NCBI GenBank assembly: GCA_003694355.1
Contig: RFKI01000048.1
Span: 1-7,541 of the forward strand
DNA: 7,541 nt
Direction of reading: 5' to 3'
Source of the DNA: Bdellovibrio sp.
GTDB lineage: Bacteria; Bdellovibrionota; Bdellovibrionia; Bdellovibrionales; UBA1609
The translations under genes were made by a program, and so were the position numbers. Of the stretch, positions 6,851 to 7,541 are shown piece by piece; position 1 is the first letter of the stretch, and each line of letters opens with the position of its first letter. The notes below the pieces were generated by a model that saw nothing but the letters and a program-made list of their open reading frames with translations, made no database searches and had not been told where the DNA came from.

Positions 6851-6855
6851 AGGAG
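6851..6855 (+). promoter_or_regulatory. Ribosome binding site of the lipoprotein gene
   Basis: AGGAG is followed by a 6-nt purine spacer and then ATG at 6862. The strength and spacing of this site, together with the signal peptide that follows, decide the reading frame over the longer open frame (6687-7049) that overlaps it on the same strand. Confidence 0.7.
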
Positions 6856-6861
6856 AGAGAA

Positions 6862-7541
6862 ATGAAAACATTTATTCTAATGCTTTTAACTATATGGGCT
6901 CTGGGATGCGCCAAAGAAAAGGCTCCCGGGAACACCGTTCCCGTGGGTCTCTTGCCAGACACTCAAAGAGATTGGGTCCCTGGAGGAAATGGCAGTTTTT
7001 CTTCTGTTTCCTCAGGAGATCAAGTGCCCTTACAAATCACAAGCATTAGCACCTTTTCGGACTTTACCTTGCGCCCCTTAAGCAACCCTCAAGATGTGAA
7101 AATACACATTGATCTTAAAAAAATGGGCCAAGGCTATGGCGGCACTGTTTCCATTGAATTTATAGATGCTGGCTACCACGGTTCTGGAAGCTTCACCTCC
7201 CTGGCACGACAAGGTGGTCTTGTTACTAATAATGAAGAGAACAACAAGTACAATATATGGTTTACAAACCCTTCAAATGGACGTCCTGCTTATCACGGTT
7301 TTTTTCAAGATAACTATGGGAGCATTATCCTTGTTATTGACGGCGTCACTGATTTGGGCGATGGCGCTGGACCGTTAGATACCGTAAGTGGCTCTCTCTG
7401 GTATGACAACTTCTATGACAATGGAGAAGTGGTTACAGGTCCTGTGCCCCCCACTAGCTGCTGGTTTGTTAGTGCAGGTCCTTATGACTGCCGCGCCTGG
7501 GTTGATGGTAAAGGTGTGGACCCTCGAAGAGCAGTATACCC
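6862..7541 (+). CDS. Putative lipoprotein of unknown function, 3' end outside the window
   Basis: The frame stays open from the ATG to the window edge (226 complete codons) and has no stop here. The N-terminus is a lipoprotein signal: MK, a hydrophobic stretch, then ALGC with Cys16 as the lipidated residue. The -3 position is Ala rather than the preferred Leu, so the lipobox is slightly atypical. Ala and Lys follow the cysteine rather than Asp, which by the E. coli Lol rule would favour the outer membrane. The mature part starts with a low-complexity Gly/Ser/Pro linker (about 17-55). It continues as a probable beta-rich domain with many Gly, Asp, Asn and aromatic residues, including DGVTDLGDGAG (160-170) and YDNFYDNGE (181-189). 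Cys200 and Cys210 form a close pair. I recognise no family. Start support comes from AGGAG 6 nt upstream. Confidence 0.82.
   Translation, partial: MKTFILMLLTIWALGCAKEKAPGNTVPVGLLPDTQRDWVPGGNGSFSSVSSGDQVPLQITSISTFSDFTLRPLSNPQDVKIHIDLKKMGQGYGGTVSIEFIDAGYHGSGSFTSLARQGGLVTNNEENNKYNIWFTNPSNGRPAYHGFFQDNYGSIILVIDGVTDLGDGAGPLDTVSGSLWYDNFYDNGEVVTGPVPPTSCWFVSAGPYDCRAWVDGKGVDPRRAVY
6928..6942. repeat. Perfect inverted repeat early in the lipoprotein gene (GGGAAC-ACC-GTTCCC)
   Basis: A 6-bp GC-rich stem with a 3-nt loop lies at about codons 23-27. The arms extend with CCC on the left (6925-6927) and GGG on the right (6945-6947), across a G-T bulge next to the right arm. It encodes the linker just after the lipidated cysteine (PGNTVP). 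It stands out against the AT-rich surroundings and could form an mRNA hairpin, but no function is shown. Confidence 0.4.

Larger units (their letters stand above)
6544..6861. other. 318-bp divergent intergenic region between rpsD and the lipoprotein gene
   Basis: No convincing gene lies here. The left part (6544-6605) holds the rpsD ribosome binding site and promoter, both reading leftward. The middle (6606-6760) is AT-rich and contains a perfect but apparently orphan TTGACA (6687-6692) and a TATAGT (6737-6742) that do not form a correctly spaced pair. The right part has a sigma54-like element (6761-6776) and the lipoprotein ribosome binding site. Two 26-codon reading frames, starting at 6561 and 6641, lack ribosome binding sites. 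The region is long for so dense a window, which leaves space for activator sites. Confidence 0.6.

Noticed and set aside
6687..7049. Open frame of 120 codons on the plus strand
   Set aside because: It has no ribosome binding site and overlaps the better supported lipoprotein gene in another frame. Its composition does not look like a real protein.

Overview
The window reads as ordinary chromosomal DNA of a Gram-negative bacterium. It is AT-rich by eye, densely coded, and uses Shine-Dalgarno starts. It carries a full-length FadE-type acyl-CoA dehydrogenase, a lipoprotein with a signal-peptidase-II-like cysteine, a Sec-exported protein and a stand-alone 30S S4 gene. A member of Bdellovibrionota or a related proteobacterial lineage would fit, because S4 lies outside a ribosomal operon and the exported proteins are unfamiliar. 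That is inference from protein character, not a proven placement. I see no mobile element, phage gene, CRISPR array, tRNA or rRNA.

Layout: (1) 11-2179, plus strand, a two-gene unit: a class-I glutamine-amidotransferase-like hydrolase of the gamma-glutamyl-GABA hydrolase (PuuD, peptidase C26) type, then an NAD-type aldehyde dehydrogenase, 3 bp apart. (2) 2176-4617, minus strand, fadE, whose stop codon interlocks with the aldehyde dehydrogenase stop. (3) 4618-4766, a divergent promoter region with a good sigma70-type promoter for fadE. (4) 4767-5903, plus strand, an exported protein of unknown function with a helical C-terminal part. (5) 5914-6543, minus strand, rpsD, with a near-consensus promoter. 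(6) 6544-6861, a 318-bp intergenic region that holds the rpsD promoter and a candidate sigma54 (-24/-12) promoter pointing the other way. (7) 6862 to the window end, plus strand, the first 226 codons of a lipoprotein gene that runs off the edge.

How the genes fit together: the first two genes could work in sequence on gamma-glutamylated amines or amino-aldehydes, as in putrescine or GABA catabolism, with the ligase expected upstream of the window. FadE would perform the first oxidation of fatty-acid beta-oxidation at the inner membrane. rpsD is housekeeping and unrelated to its neighbours. The two exported proteins have no assignable role. No clear new multi-gene system is visible. The points most worth following are the possible sigma54 control of the lipoprotein, the unfamiliar exported protein, and the cysteine-free lone S4.
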